A DNA stretch of 49,072 bases from Methylobacterium variabile (lineage in GTDB: Bacteria; Pseudomonadota; Alphaproteobacteria; Rhizobiales; Beijerinckiaceae), in contig NZ_LABY01000024.1 in the NCBI RefSeq assembly GCF_001043975.1, positions 1-49,072 on the forward strand. The letters are read 5' to 3'. A model generated the notes under the pieces. It saw only the letters and a program-made list of their open reading frames with translations, was not told where the DNA came from and made no database searches. Of the stretch, positions 41,586 through 49,072 are shown one piece after another; the stretch's first letter is position 1; each line of letters opens with the position of its first letter. The position numbers were made by a program, and so were the translations under genes.

Positions 41586-42878
41586 ATGAACGATGCTACA
41601 CCTAAAGAAGTCGCGACGCATTTCGGGATTGCGACTGCCCTCTCCCTGTCGGCGATCGCCGCCCCGTTCGTGCCCGAAGTGATCCTGGCCTACGCCGGAT
41701 ACCGCTTCTTGCACCACTTCACCTATGGCTGGCGCACTTGGCGGGCGCCGGCACGCGTGCCTCTCCATCTTGGACGACGTGGCTACCGCGACGACACCAC
41801 GCGTCTGCGCGGCGACGCCACCTGGCCGATTGGCCTTGCTGCCACGGGCCAGGTTTGGCTTCGACGCCAAGACCTCGTTCAGGGCCTGTCCTTAGAAGGC
41901 AATACCCCGACTTGGCACAAGATGGCGATCAGCAGCCTCGTCTTCGGCGCCTGTGCCAATTGCATTGGCGCCATCATCATTCAGCATGACACCGAGGACG
42001 AGGAGATGCTATCTGGCCAACTTGCCGACGTGGCAAGACCCTTCGGGCGGGACAACGAGATCTACTCCATCGACTTCAAGGTCGTGCCAACCCCACCGCT
42101 GCGGATCGCGCCCTCGACCCTGGCTGCAGCCGTCGCGGATCTGCGCCTGGTGCCCGAGGCCAGCGCTCTGCACGCGGCGCTCATGCCGATCCTCATAATG
42201 CTCGGCGCCCGCCACAAGAAGAACCCGTTTGAGCTCTACCCAGCCTTCGTCGACGAAGCCGCACTCGATCGTCTAGTTAGAGGTGAGTACGAAATCGGCC
42301 GAGGGGAGGCCAGCGCTGCGCAGCTCTCGTCCGCCGACGGTGCCGCCCTCAAGGCGGCGATCAAACCGCTCCGTGACATCGTGAAGGAGAAGCGTGAGGT
42401 CGGGCGCAAAGCCCTCGCAGCTCACGCGGTGGAGATTGCCAGCCTCAAAAGCGTTTCGCTCTCTGATGGCTTCGAGCTGCGCTCGGCTATCTCGGCCGGC
42501 GGGTTGGTCTGCATCCGCCCTTCCTCCCCCCTCACCACTGCGCTCGTGATCGCGCGCTGCATTGAAGCTCTTGCGGAGGACCGACCAGGCCACGGCGCGA
42601 ACAGCCTCATTCACGTGGTCTATCCTGAGACCTTGTCGGGTGGTTCAGCAAGGCGCTTTCGGGCCGCTGCCATGAAGGCGGGCGCGATCAGCAGCCTCTC
42701 CCTCCCAGCGAGACCGGTCAGTCACATTGACAAGGCGACCCGGAAAATCGGTGCTCTGCGCATCCAGGAGAGACCGACTGCGCTCGCTACCAAGCCCAGC
42801 ACCGGTAAGATCATCTCTACAATTAAGGATTGTCCATTTGTGTTGGACATCACGCTTCCAGCAGGAACCAATCTCTAA
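41586..42878 (+). CDS. DotL/TrbC-like coupling protein without Walker A (pseudo-ATPase)
   Basis: This 430-residue protein lies directly after dotA. Residues about 85-165 line up with the nucleotide-binding region of DotL/TrbC: QVWLRRQDLVQGLSLEGNTP stands where the family has WL...DM..H....GTTG(S/A)GKT, AIIIQHDTED stands for the next strand, and LADVARPFGRDNEIYSIDF matches LA.LARR.GRED(D)..VINF. The P-loop Gly and Lys-Thr are replaced (GNTPTWHK), and no Walker B is evident. Two hydrophobic N-terminal stretches remain. At about half the family length it looks like a scaffold derived from a coupling ATPase. Confidence 0.6.
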   Translation: MNDATPKEVATHFGIATALSLSAIAAPFVPEVILAYAGYRFLHHFTYGWRTWRAPARVPLHLGRRGYRDDTTRLRGDATWPIGLAATGQVWLRRQDLVQGLSLEGNTPTWHKMAISSLVFGACANCIGAIIIQHDTEDEEMLSGQLADVARPFGRDNEIYSIDFKVVPTPPLRIAPSTLAAAVADLRLVPEASALHAALMPILIMLGARHKKNPFELYPAFVDEAALDRLVRGEYEIGRGEASAAQLSSADGAALKAAIKPLRDIVKEKREVGRKALAAHAVEIASLKSVSLSDGFELRSAISAGGLVCIRPSSPLTTALVIARCIEALAEDRPGHGANSLIHVVYPETLSGGSARRFRAAAMKAGAISSLSLPARPVSHIDKATRKIGALRIQERPTALATKPSTGKIISTIKDCPFVLDITLPAGTNL

Positions 42879-43282
42879 TTTGCCAATTTATAAAAAACGA
42901 TGATCTATGCACAGTGTACGAATATATTTAAAAATTTGATAAAATCAAAATAATGAAATGTTAGATATATACAGTTAAATCTAAGATATTGTCATCTCAA
43001 ATTGATCAAAGATGCGTGAACATGTTAATTTTCGAGCAAGGCATGTTTGTAGCGGCCGAATATGTACCGTTTCATCGGCTTTGAATGGGTAATCTGGCCT
43101 TCAGTCTACCTATTCGATACTGCTTCGGCAGCGTCGCGACAACCGCAGCCCTGTACAGCCGCATGCAAGCCTAACTGAGGTAGGAACTACCCGCGGAGCA
43201 ACCAAACCGAGTCCGGCTCATGGTCGGAAGTACGACACCTCGAAGGGCGGGGCGCTCTTAGGCCGCGCTGGCGGGCGCCCAC
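42879..43282. other. AT-rich spacer before the iterons
   Basis: No gene is visible. The segment 42880-43040 is strikingly AT-rich against the GC-rich plasmid, including runs such as ATATATTTAAAAATTTGATA, and may be a DNA-unwinding region of the replication origin or a silenced intergenic segment. The rest to 43282 has no clear structure. Confidence 0.5.
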
Positions 43283-43582
43283 TTACAAAAATCAGCGCGG
43301 TTGAGCCAGCGATGAAAATATTCAGCGGAGCGCCGGCCGCGTCCGGAGGCCTACCGTCGCGGCGATCTTGCGGGGGCTTACAAAAATCAGCGTGCAGGAG
43401 CGATTGTCCTGTGATCGGGCGGGATCCGGAGCCCATTTGAGGAGCGATATGGCGCGGATCCCGCTGAGTTTTGCCAAATGGGCTCCCCGAGGCGCTGATT
43501 TTTTACACCTTCGGCACGAAGGACGGATGCCGGCGAGGCCTGACAGGCTCCGGGAATGGCGCTCCTGCGCTGAGTTTTGTAA
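43283..43582. repeat. Iteron array, probable oriV for the RepA initiator
   Basis: A 15-base motif close to TTACAAAA(A/C)TCAGCG recurs five times: forward at 43283-43297 and 43378-43392; reversed at 43568-43582, 43493-43507 (GTAAAAAATCAGCG core) and 43462-43475 (GGCAAAACTCAGCG). A weaker copy (AAAATATTCAGCG) is at 43315. Some copies continue with GCAGGAGCG. The array lies 116 bases upstream of the RepA-like gene, as iterons do. Confidence 0.75.
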
Positions 43583-43698
43583 AAATTCCCGTTCGCCACA
43601 TCAAAATTCGGAAAACCGAAGATTGCGTATGGGCGGCGACTCCCGCCTGATAAGCTCCAGGTTGCCGTTCGATTGGCACGAGGAGATCGAGGCCGGCC

Positions 43699-44853
43699 AT
43701 GAATGCCGCAGAAGCCCGCCAGTTGAGCCTGTGGGAGCAGAGCCTGCTACACCCTGAGAGTGTGACGACTGGGTCGCGGCAGAGCGTCGGCCCAGCCGTC
43801 GAAGGCCGCATGGATGTGTCTTTCCTCCACAAGGGCTTCTGCATCGCCGGGCTTCCGCTCCGCCGCCCAAAGAACACGATGGAACCGTGGAGCCGGCGTG
43901 ACGGCCGGTTCTCACTGACCGTCGAGCCAGCCCGCTTCGTTCTGCCCAACGGGTGTCAGATCGAGGTTGGGGTGCCTTTCGGGCCCAAAGCCCGCCTCCT
44001 CTCGATGTGGTTGGCCACCGAGGCGCGTGATCCGCGGCGCAGCGCCGGCGATCGCTGGATGGAGATGGGCCGGATCACAGAGTGGCTGCAAGCGGTTGGA
44101 CTGCCTGTCACAGGCGGAGAGCGGGGATCGATTGGTCCGACTAAGGACCAGCTGGTCCGTCTCAGCTTTCCTATCTTCACGATGATCCTAAATGGAGATG
44201 AGGGTGGACACGTCTTCAAGCGCGAGAGCTTGATCGAAGGGGGCGCCTTTAAGGACGATGATCTTGAGGTCTGGGCGTCGGGCGGTCACAGCGCTATGCG
44301 CTGGCCGGAAGCCTTGATGCTCAGCCAGAACGCCTACGATCGCTTCACGCGGCATTCGATCCCTGTGCCGACAGCGCGTTTAAAGCAAGTCGCACACAAC
44401 GCTATGGCAATCGATATTCTGGTCTATCTTTGTTACCGCTTGCCTCTTCTATCCCACGGTGAGAGCGAACTGCTGACCTGGCGCGATCTGATGGCCCAGT
44501 TCGGCTCCTCTGAGTTCGCCTCACGCTTCAAGCAAGCCTTCTCGGAGTCGATCAAGAGAACGCTCGACGCTTATCCTGAGGCGAATGTCGCGATGACGGG
44601 AGAAGGACTTGTGCTGCGACACTCGGAGCCCGCCGAGCTGCGTCGTGCCTTCGTCGCGATGGCCAAAAGCGCAGCCCGTCGCACCTCTACGAAGTCGCGA
44701 TCTCGCAAAGCCGCACGTGTCGTGGATCAGACCGGCGGCTGCGAGAGCGAAGTGGGTCTGCTAGTTCCGGTAGAGGCTGCGCTGACGCGCCAGTCTCCCA
44801 CCAACGATTCCGTTGCCAACCGCGCTCACCGCGTCGCGTTGGCAGTCGATTAG
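43699..44853 (+). CDS. repA: RepA-family plasmid replication initiator
   Basis: This 384-residue protein matches the plasmid-encoded RepA family (PF04796): VEPARFVLPNGCQIEVGVPF, then GPKARLLSMWLATEARDPRR, DRWMEMGRITEWLQAVGLPV, a TG-G-RG-I turn, KDQLVRLSFPIF, and late AIDILVYLCYRLPLL. These proteins bind iterons upstream of their gene, and an iteron array is present there. The C-terminus has a basic Arg/Ser stretch (SAARRTSTKSRSRKAARVV). It is one of two initiator genes in this region. Confidence 0.85.
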   Translation: MNAAEARQLSLWEQSLLHPESVTTGSRQSVGPAVEGRMDVSFLHKGFCIAGLPLRRPKNTMEPWSRRDGRFSLTVEPARFVLPNGCQIEVGVPFGPKARLLSMWLATEARDPRRSAGDRWMEMGRITEWLQAVGLPVTGGERGSIGPTKDQLVRLSFPIFTMILNGDEGGHVFKRESLIEGGAFKDDDLEVWASGGHSAMRWPEALMLSQNAYDRFTRHSIPVPTARLKQVAHNAMAIDILVYLCYRLPLLSHGESELLTWRDLMAQFGSSEFASRFKQAFSESIKRTLDAYPEANVAMTGEGLVLRHSEPAELRRAFVAMAKSAARRTSTKSRSRKAARVVDQTGGCESEVGLLVPVEAALTRQSPTNDSVANRAHRVALAVD

Positions 44854-44881
44854 CCTTCAACCCCGAACGGAGCAATCTGGC

Positions 44882-44935
44882 AAAAGAAAAGGCCCCCGAG
44901 ACAATCGCCCCGGAAGCCCTCTCTGTCGTCTGGAC
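44882..44935 (-). ncRNA. ctRNA-like antisense RNA upstream of repC (incA type)
   Basis: On the minus strand a TTGACA box (44970-44965), 17 bases and TTCTCT suggest a start near 44935. The short RNA ends in a stem GGCTTCC...GGGGGCC (44918-44912 with 44897-44891, G-U pairs allowed) followed by TTTTCTTTT. Size (about 54 nt), orientation and place just before repC match the small counter-transcribed RNA of repABC plasmids, which limits RepC synthesis and sets incompatibility. Confidence 0.65.
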
Positions 44936-45033
44936 AACCTCAGAGAATCATTCCCGGACATCGCTGTCAAGCATGTACGACGTGGCTTCGCCTCGGCGGA
45001 CGCTGTTCTCTTGCCTCAACCCAGGCGAGGACG

Positions 45034-46275
45034 ATGCATCCTGGATCTCAACCCACGACGCCCTTCGGACGGCGGCCACTCTCGCTCGCCATGATGGCTG
45101 CGCAGTCAACGGCTAAGGCCTGCCCTGAAGACGCCGTCGCGCACAAATGGCGCATTTTCCGCGACATCACCGAGGCGAAGAACCGTCTCGCTGTATCGGA
45201 CCGTGCTCTCGCGGTTCTCAGCGCACTGCTCACATTCCATCCAGAAACGGCGCTAGCACCGGGCACGGAACTCGTGGTCTTTCCCTCGAACCGCGAGCTA
45301 TTAATGCGGTCGCATGGCCCCTCCCCAGCGACGCTGCGGCGGGCCTTGTCCCAGCTCGTCGACGCTGGTCTGGTAATTCGGCGCGATAGCCCGAACGGTA
45401 AGCGGTACGCACGCCGTGATACCGATGGGGCAATCACACAAGCCTTTGGATTCGATCTGACGCCGCTGCTTGCACGGGCTTCGGAGTTCGCAGATCTCGC
45501 ACAGGAGGTTCGGATGGCAGCACGAGCGTGTGTGCTCCTGCGCGAGCAGATCGCCCTACATCGCCGCGATATCATCAAGACCCTCGCCATGGCCGCGGAA
45601 GTACGTTGGCCAGGTCCGTGGTCGACGCTGACGGATCGGTTCATGGAACTCGGCGGCATGCCCAGGCGTAGCGCTGCCAAGCCCCTTCTTCAAGCAGCAG
45701 CCGAGGCGCTGCGGGCGCTGCGTGAAGAGGTGGATAAGTGGCTGTCTGAGGCACTGGAAACTACGAAAATGAGCACCAATGAGTCTCAGAGTGAGCGCCA
45801 CTATCAGAGTTCAAAAACAGATCCTGCTAAAGAATCTGAACAGCGCTTCCGAGGAAGCCTGGCCGGTACCGCACAGCTCGATCCGGAAGCGACGCGGACC
45901 GCGCCTCGTTCATTCCCGTTGCCAATGGTGCTCCAAGCCTGTCCTGAAGTGGTTCTGTACGCACGCAGTGGTATCAGGGATTGGTCTGATTTATTGACTG
46001 CTGTCCAAGTCGTTCGTCCATCACTTGGAATCAGTCCGAGTGCCTGGAGCGAGGCTGTCGCTGCTATGGGACAGGAACAGGCCCTAGTCGTGTTGTCCGT
46101 AATCCTTCAACGCGCTGCGGTGATTCACGCGCCGGGAGGTTACCTGCGGGCTTTAACGCGTAAAGCACGATCTGAGGGATTCTCGGCTTGGCCGATGCTT
46201 CTCGCCCTGTGGCGGCTGCAGAACGCGTCCGTCGGAGCCAAAGCCAATGGCGATCTCCCTCGGCAGACCGGTTGA
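45034..46275 (+). CDS. repC: RepC-family replication initiator
   Basis: The product is 413 residues from the ATG at 45034 (near GCGAGGA), or about 394 from ATG codons at 45091/45094. RepC features are KWRIFRDITEAKNRLAVSDR, LSALLTFHPE, LVVFPSNRELLMRSHGPSPA, TLRRALSQLVDAGLVIRRDSPNG and KRYA, a winged-helix DNA-binding region, and a C-terminal half with CPEVVLYARSGIRDW and APGGYLRALTRKA. RepC initiates replication within its own gene in repABC plasmids. A parS palindrome covers its stop codon. Here it precedes, rather than follows, the partition genes. Confidence 0.9.
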   Translation: MHPGSQPTTPFGRRPLSLAMMAAQSTAKACPEDAVAHKWRIFRDITEAKNRLAVSDRALAVLSALLTFHPETALAPGTELVVFPSNRELLMRSHGPSPATLRRALSQLVDAGLVIRRDSPNGKRYARRDTDGAITQAFGFDLTPLLARASEFADLAQEVRMAARACVLLREQIALHRRDIIKTLAMAAEVRWPGPWSTLTDRFMELGGMPRRSAAKPLLQAAAEALRALREEVDKWLSEALETTKMSTNESQSERHYQSSKTDPAKESEQRFRGSLAGTAQLDPEATRTAPRSFPLPMVLQACPEVVLYARSGIRDWSDLLTAVQVVRPSLGISPSAWSEAVAAMGQEQALVVLSVILQRAAVIHAPGGYLRALTRKARSEGFSAWPMLLALWRLQNASVGAKANGDLPRQTG

Positions 46276-46286
46276 CCGCGGTCAAC
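46271..46286. promoter_or_regulatory. parS: parS partition site 1
   Basis: GTTGACCGCGGTCAAC is a perfect 16-bp palindrome that fits the repABC parS consensus GTTNNNNGCNNNNAAC. It overlaps the repC stop codon. Confidence 0.85.
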
Positions 46287-46346
46287 TCGGCCGCGGTCGT
46301 GACGCGCATATGCCGTGGAAGGTGTGGTGTAATGAAAGGCATGGCC

Positions 46347-46363
46347 GTTAACATTTTGTTAAC
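46347..46363. promoter_or_regulatory. Palindromic site upstream of parA
   Basis: GTTAACATTTTGTTAAC (7-bp arms, 3-base centre) lies 70 bases before the parA start and is a plausible operator for autoregulation by the partition proteins. Confidence 0.5.
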
Positions 46364-46432
46364 CTTTCCTATGCAGGTCTCACGGCAGGGCGGCGATAGC
46401 CGCCGCAAAAACCGTGACAGGAGTTCGGAACC

Positions 46433-47659
46433 GTGACCAACTCCGCGGCGCTCGCCGCCTCACCTTCCTCACTCTCAGCCGCGCTGGCGATGCATGATTT
46501 GATCGCCAGCGACGCGCAGGCATTGTCGGCGAAACTTCAGTCGCATCGGCAGCGCCTGTTCCCGCCCAAGGCCCGAAAACAGCTGAGACGCTTCTCATCC
46601 GGGGAAGCGGCTCGCCTCATTGGCGTTGATGATGGTTACCTGCGGCGCCTGTCTCTCGACGGAAAGGGGCCTGCTCCCGAGATAGGACCGTCCGGTAGGC
46701 GTTCATACTCAAGCGAAGATATTCAGGCGTTGCGTGGGGTGCTCGATGAGAGTGCAAAAACCGGGCGGCGTTACCGGAAGGATCGCCGAGCCAATGAACA
46801 TCTGCAAGTCATTGCTGTCGTAAACTTCAAAGGGGGGTCAGGTAAAACAACGACCGCGGCACATCTTGCTCAACATATGGCCCTTCAAGGATATCGGGTC
46901 CTTGCAGTCGATCTTGATCCCCAGGCAAGTTTATCTGCCTTGCATGGGATACAACCTGAGTTTGATGTGCGAGATAACGAAACTCTCTACGCGGCAATTC
47001 GATACGATGACGCACGTCTTCCTTTGACAGATGTCATTCAAGAGACCTATTTTCCCGGTCTTGATCTAGTACCAGGTAACCTCGAGTTGATGGAGTTCGA
47101 GCACGAGACTCCGCGCGCGCTCCTCACTCGGCAAAGCGATGAGGACTCCTTGTTCTTCACACGCTTTGCACAGGCACTCGCACCAGTAGGCTCGCGCTAC
47201 GATGTCGTCGTAGTCGACTGCCCACCTCAGCTTGGCTACCTAACACTCTCGGCGTTGTGTGCGGCCACTAGCGTACTTGTCACTGTGCATCCGCAGATGC
47301 TCGATGTTATGTCGATGTGCCAGTTCTTGTTGATGACTTCCGAGATGCTCGGGGTGGTCGCTAAAGCGGGCGGTGACATGAACTACGATTGGATGCGTTA
47401 TCTCATCACGCGTTACGAACCAACTGATAGTCCTCAGACGCAGATGGTTGCTTTCATGCGAACATTGTTCGGGGAACGCGTGCTCACGAACGCGATGCTG
47501 AAAAGCACGGCCGTGTCCGATGCTGGCATTACCAAACAAACCCTGTTTGAAGTCAGCCGTGACCAGTTCACCCGTGCGACCTATGACCGAGCCGTGGAGA
47601 GCCTGAACGCGGTCAATGGTGAGATCGAATCGCTGATTCGCACGGCGTGGGGACGCTGA
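46433..47659 (+). CDS. parA: RepA-type ParA partition ATPase
   Basis: The 408-residue protein starts with GTG at 46433, nine bases after AGGAG. The N-terminal 110 residues have an HTH region (FSSGEAARLIGVDDGYLRRL) typical of ParA proteins that repress their own operon. The deviant Walker A is VNFKGGSGKTTTAAHLAQ (about 131-148), followed by VDLDPQASLSALHG and VVVDCPPQLG. It is the repABC RepA kind and drives plasmid segregation together with RepB/ParB four bases downstream. Confidence 0.95.
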   Translation: MTNSAALAASPSSLSAALAMHDLIASDAQALSAKLQSHRQRLFPPKARKQLRRFSSGEAARLIGVDDGYLRRLSLDGKGPAPEIGPSGRRSYSSEDIQALRGVLDESAKTGRRYRKDRRANEHLQVIAVVNFKGGSGKTTTAAHLAQHMALQGYRVLAVDLDPQASLSALHGIQPEFDVRDNETLYAAIRYDDARLPLTDVIQETYFPGLDLVPGNLELMEFEHETPRALLTRQSDEDSLFFTRFAQALAPVGSRYDVVVVDCPPQLGYLTLSALCAATSVLVTVHPQMLDVMSMCQFLLMTSEMLGVVAKAGGDMNYDWMRYLITRYEPTDSPQTQMVAFMRTLFGERVLTNAMLKSTAVSDAGITKQTLFEVSRDQFTRATYDRAVESLNAVNGEIESLIRTAWGR

Positions 47660-47663
47660 CCGG

Positions 47664-48728
47664 ATGTCCCGCAAGCATCTTCTCGCCGGTCTTTTCGACT
47701 CTACCGAGGCGGCCGAGTTGACCGCGGTCAACTCACCTGCGGCTGCTTCGGAGCCTGAGCACTCGAAAGGGGGAACCTCTCCGCTCCTTCCCAGCTTCGC
47801 GGGCCGAGGCGCCGTCGGTGCAATGAGTCGTTCGCTCGAACGTTTGACTGCTCAGGCCGGGTCTGCGCGCCTCGTAGAGGACCAGCTCAAGTCTGGGAGT
47901 GTCGCCGTCGATCTCGATCCCAAGCTCGTTGATCCTTCACCAGCCCCAGATCGACTGCCGGTGGTCGATAGCACAGTCGAGACCGCCTTTATCGAGGTTA
48001 TCCGCGCGCAAGGGCAGCAAACACCCATTTTGGTGAGGCCACATCCCTCGATTAACGGACGCTACCAGGTTGCGTTCGGTCATCGTCGGCTCCGCGCCGC
48101 TGCTGCTCTGGGCCGACCCGTCCGCGCGTTGGTCAAAACGCTCACAGACGCCGAACTCGTCGTCACCCAGGGACAAGAGAACAACGCTCGGGAGGACCTC
48201 AGCTTCATCGAGCGGGCCGCGTTCGCCCTGACGCTGGAACGACTCGGGCACGGACGGGACGTGATCATGGCTGCCCTACTCGTCGACAAGACCGAGTTGT
48301 CGCGCCTGATCGCGGTGCGGCGTGCAGTGCCGGACTTTGTGGTTGCGGCGGTGGGCCCCGCACCGAAAACAGGTCGACGTCGGTGGATGCGTCTGGCGGA
48401 TCTGCTCGCCAGTCCGGACATGCAGGCGCGCACGCACGAGATCATCGCTGAAGAGACCTTCACGATCCTCTCCTCCGATATGCGCTTTCAGCGGATATTC
48501 GAAGCTGTAAAACCTGCACCACCTCCAGAATCATCCTTTGCGACGATTAAGGGGCTGACGGGGGAGGGGAGCCACTTAGCCCGGATTGAGCGAACGCCCA
48601 CGACCGTGGGTCTGATCATCGATGAGACGCTTCATCCAGAGTTCGGCGATTTCTTGATCCAACGCCTACCTGAGTTCTTCGCGGCTTTCCAACGCGAACG
48701 TTCTCAAAAGCCCTGTAGTCCTGCGTGA
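47664..48728 (+). CDS. parB: RepB-type ParB centromere-binding protein
   Basis: This 354-residue protein starts MSRKHLLAGLFDS, the usual opening of RepB. The ParB nuclease-like core has RAQGQQTPILVRPHP, YQVAFGHRRLRAAAALGRPV and the box GQENNAREDLSFIERAAFAL, followed by an HTH (LLVDKTELSRLIAVRRAVPD). A parS palindrome is built into codons 18-24 (ELTAVNS). Five bases separate the parA stop and this start. Confidence 0.95.
   Translation: MSRKHLLAGLFDSTEAAELTAVNSPAAASEPEHSKGGTSPLLPSFAGRGAVGAMSRSLERLTAQAGSARLVEDQLKSGSVAVDLDPKLVDPSPAPDRLPVVDSTVETAFIEVIRAQGQQTPILVRPHPSINGRYQVAFGHRRLRAAAALGRPVRALVKTLTDAELVVTQGQENNAREDLSFIERAAFALTLERLGHGRDVIMAALLVDKTELSRLIAVRRAVPDFVVAAVGPAPKTGRRRWMRLADLLASPDMQARTHEIIAEETFTILSSDMRFQRIFEAVKPAPPPESSFATIKGLTGEGSHLARIERTPTTVGLIIDETLHPEFGDFLIQRLPEFFAAFQRERSQKPCSPA
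47715..47734. promoter_or_regulatory. parS: parS partition site 2, inside parB
   Basis: GAGTTGACCGCGGTCAACTC is a perfect 20-bp palindrome containing the same 16-bp core as site 1. It lies within the start of the parB coding sequence. Confidence 0.85.
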
Positions 48729-49072
48729 ACCCCGGCGCGATCTTCCTCAAGCATCGAACGAACTCCCCCTTATGCTAGGATCAATTGGATGCTTCCACCG
48801 TCCGCTGGAAGCTTGCCTCGACGGCATTAGCGGCCTTCGACGGGTACAAACCGTGAGCGGGCCCGGGAACTTGCCCCGATGCGGCCACCTCACCGCCTGG
48901 GACGGTGTGGACTACCAGGCGATCGTCGACAGCGCTCTCGACTTCGCAATCATCACCATCGTCCATGAGGGACAAATTACTGCCTGAATCTGGGCGCCGA
49001 GCGCATCCTGTAATGGTCGGTCGAGGTGATGGTCGGAGTAAGCGCTCGGTGACGCTTCCTTTTACCCACATC
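48729..49072. other. Right end of window, no supported gene
   Basis: Short frames exist on both strands (48772-48987 plus, 48781-49071 minus), but neither has an RBS, a recognisable motif or coding-like composition. The segment follows the partition operon and may hold its terminator; no strong hairpin with a T-run was seen. Confidence 0.4.
49031..49054. repeat. Right copy of a window-end inverted repeat
   Basis: GGTCGGAGTAAGCGCTCGG followed by TGACG is the reverse complement of bases 13-34 apart from two extra bases. Confidence 0.5.

Noticed and set aside
48772..49071. Short frames after parB on both strands
   Set aside because: No RBS, motif or coding-like composition; overlapping frames on both strands look equally random.
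1..49072. CRISPR array, tRNA, rRNA or complete insertion sequence
   Set aside because: No regularly spaced repeats, no cloverleaf or rRNA segments, and no intact transposase with terminal repeats were seen.
1..49072. Window as a complete closed circle
   Set aside because: Joining the last base to the first does not supply a sensible 5' end for the truncated peptidase gene, so circularity is not supported.

Overview
The window looks like a large part of a conjugative plasmid, or an integrated plasmid, from a high-GC alphaproteobacterium of the Rhizobiales, most probably Methylobacteriaceae. This placement is inferred from the protein families seen: a MucR/Ros regulator, a small secreted Gly-Cys/WRGPWGHCR-repeat protein, a PemK-like toxin relic, Ti-type TraA/TraC/TraD/TraG and a RepC/RepA/RepB replication set. 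No database search was possible.

Layout. (1) 1-11.5 kb is an accessory cargo region: an ImmA/IrrE-like peptidase cut by the window edge, small hypothetical genes, a MucR-like regulator, an ArsR regulator divergent from a GyrI-like protein with a large palindromic operator, a candidate sRNA, a secreted lipase, and a Phd-type antitoxin. At least five genes here appear broken: a diguanylate cyclase, an MliC-like protein, an HNH protein, a PemK-like toxin and a strawberry-notch-like fragment. (2) 11.5-18.3 kb is a Ti-plasmid-style DNA-processing module: traG-traD-traC divergent from the relaxase-helicase traA, with a recognisable MOB_Q-type oriT (hairpin plus TAAGTGCGCCC core) just upstream of traA. 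(3) 18.5-20.1 kb holds a Fic protein with a small overlapping partner gene. (4) 20.1-42.9 kb is a Dot/Icm (I-type, IncI-like) type IV secretion system in two arms. The minus-strand arm carries DotI, DotH, DotG, small membrane subunits and DotO. The plus-strand arm carries a tiny lipoprotein, DotC, DotB, an M15 peptidase, IcmT, secreted proteins, an M23 peptidase, three tandem TraW-like paralogues, DotA and a DotL-like protein without a Walker A motif. (5) 42.9-48.7 kb is the replication and partition region: an AT-rich stretch, an iteron array, a RepA-type initiator, a ctRNA-like antisense RNA, repC, then parA(repA) and parB(repB) with two perfect parS palindromes.

How it works together (inference). 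TraA with TraC/TraD would nick the minus strand at oriT, and the VirD4-type coupling protein TraG would hand the relaxosome to a Dot/Icm-type channel. The usual Dot/Icm coupling ATPase DotL appears to be represented only by a half-length protein with a degenerate nucleotide site, while a DotM-like partner remains. The most interesting hypothesis in this window is therefore a hybrid conjugation machine: Ti-type relaxosome and coupling protein, I-type channel and a pseudo-DotL. It also carries a Fic protein next to the relaxase that could be a transferred effector or a toxin.
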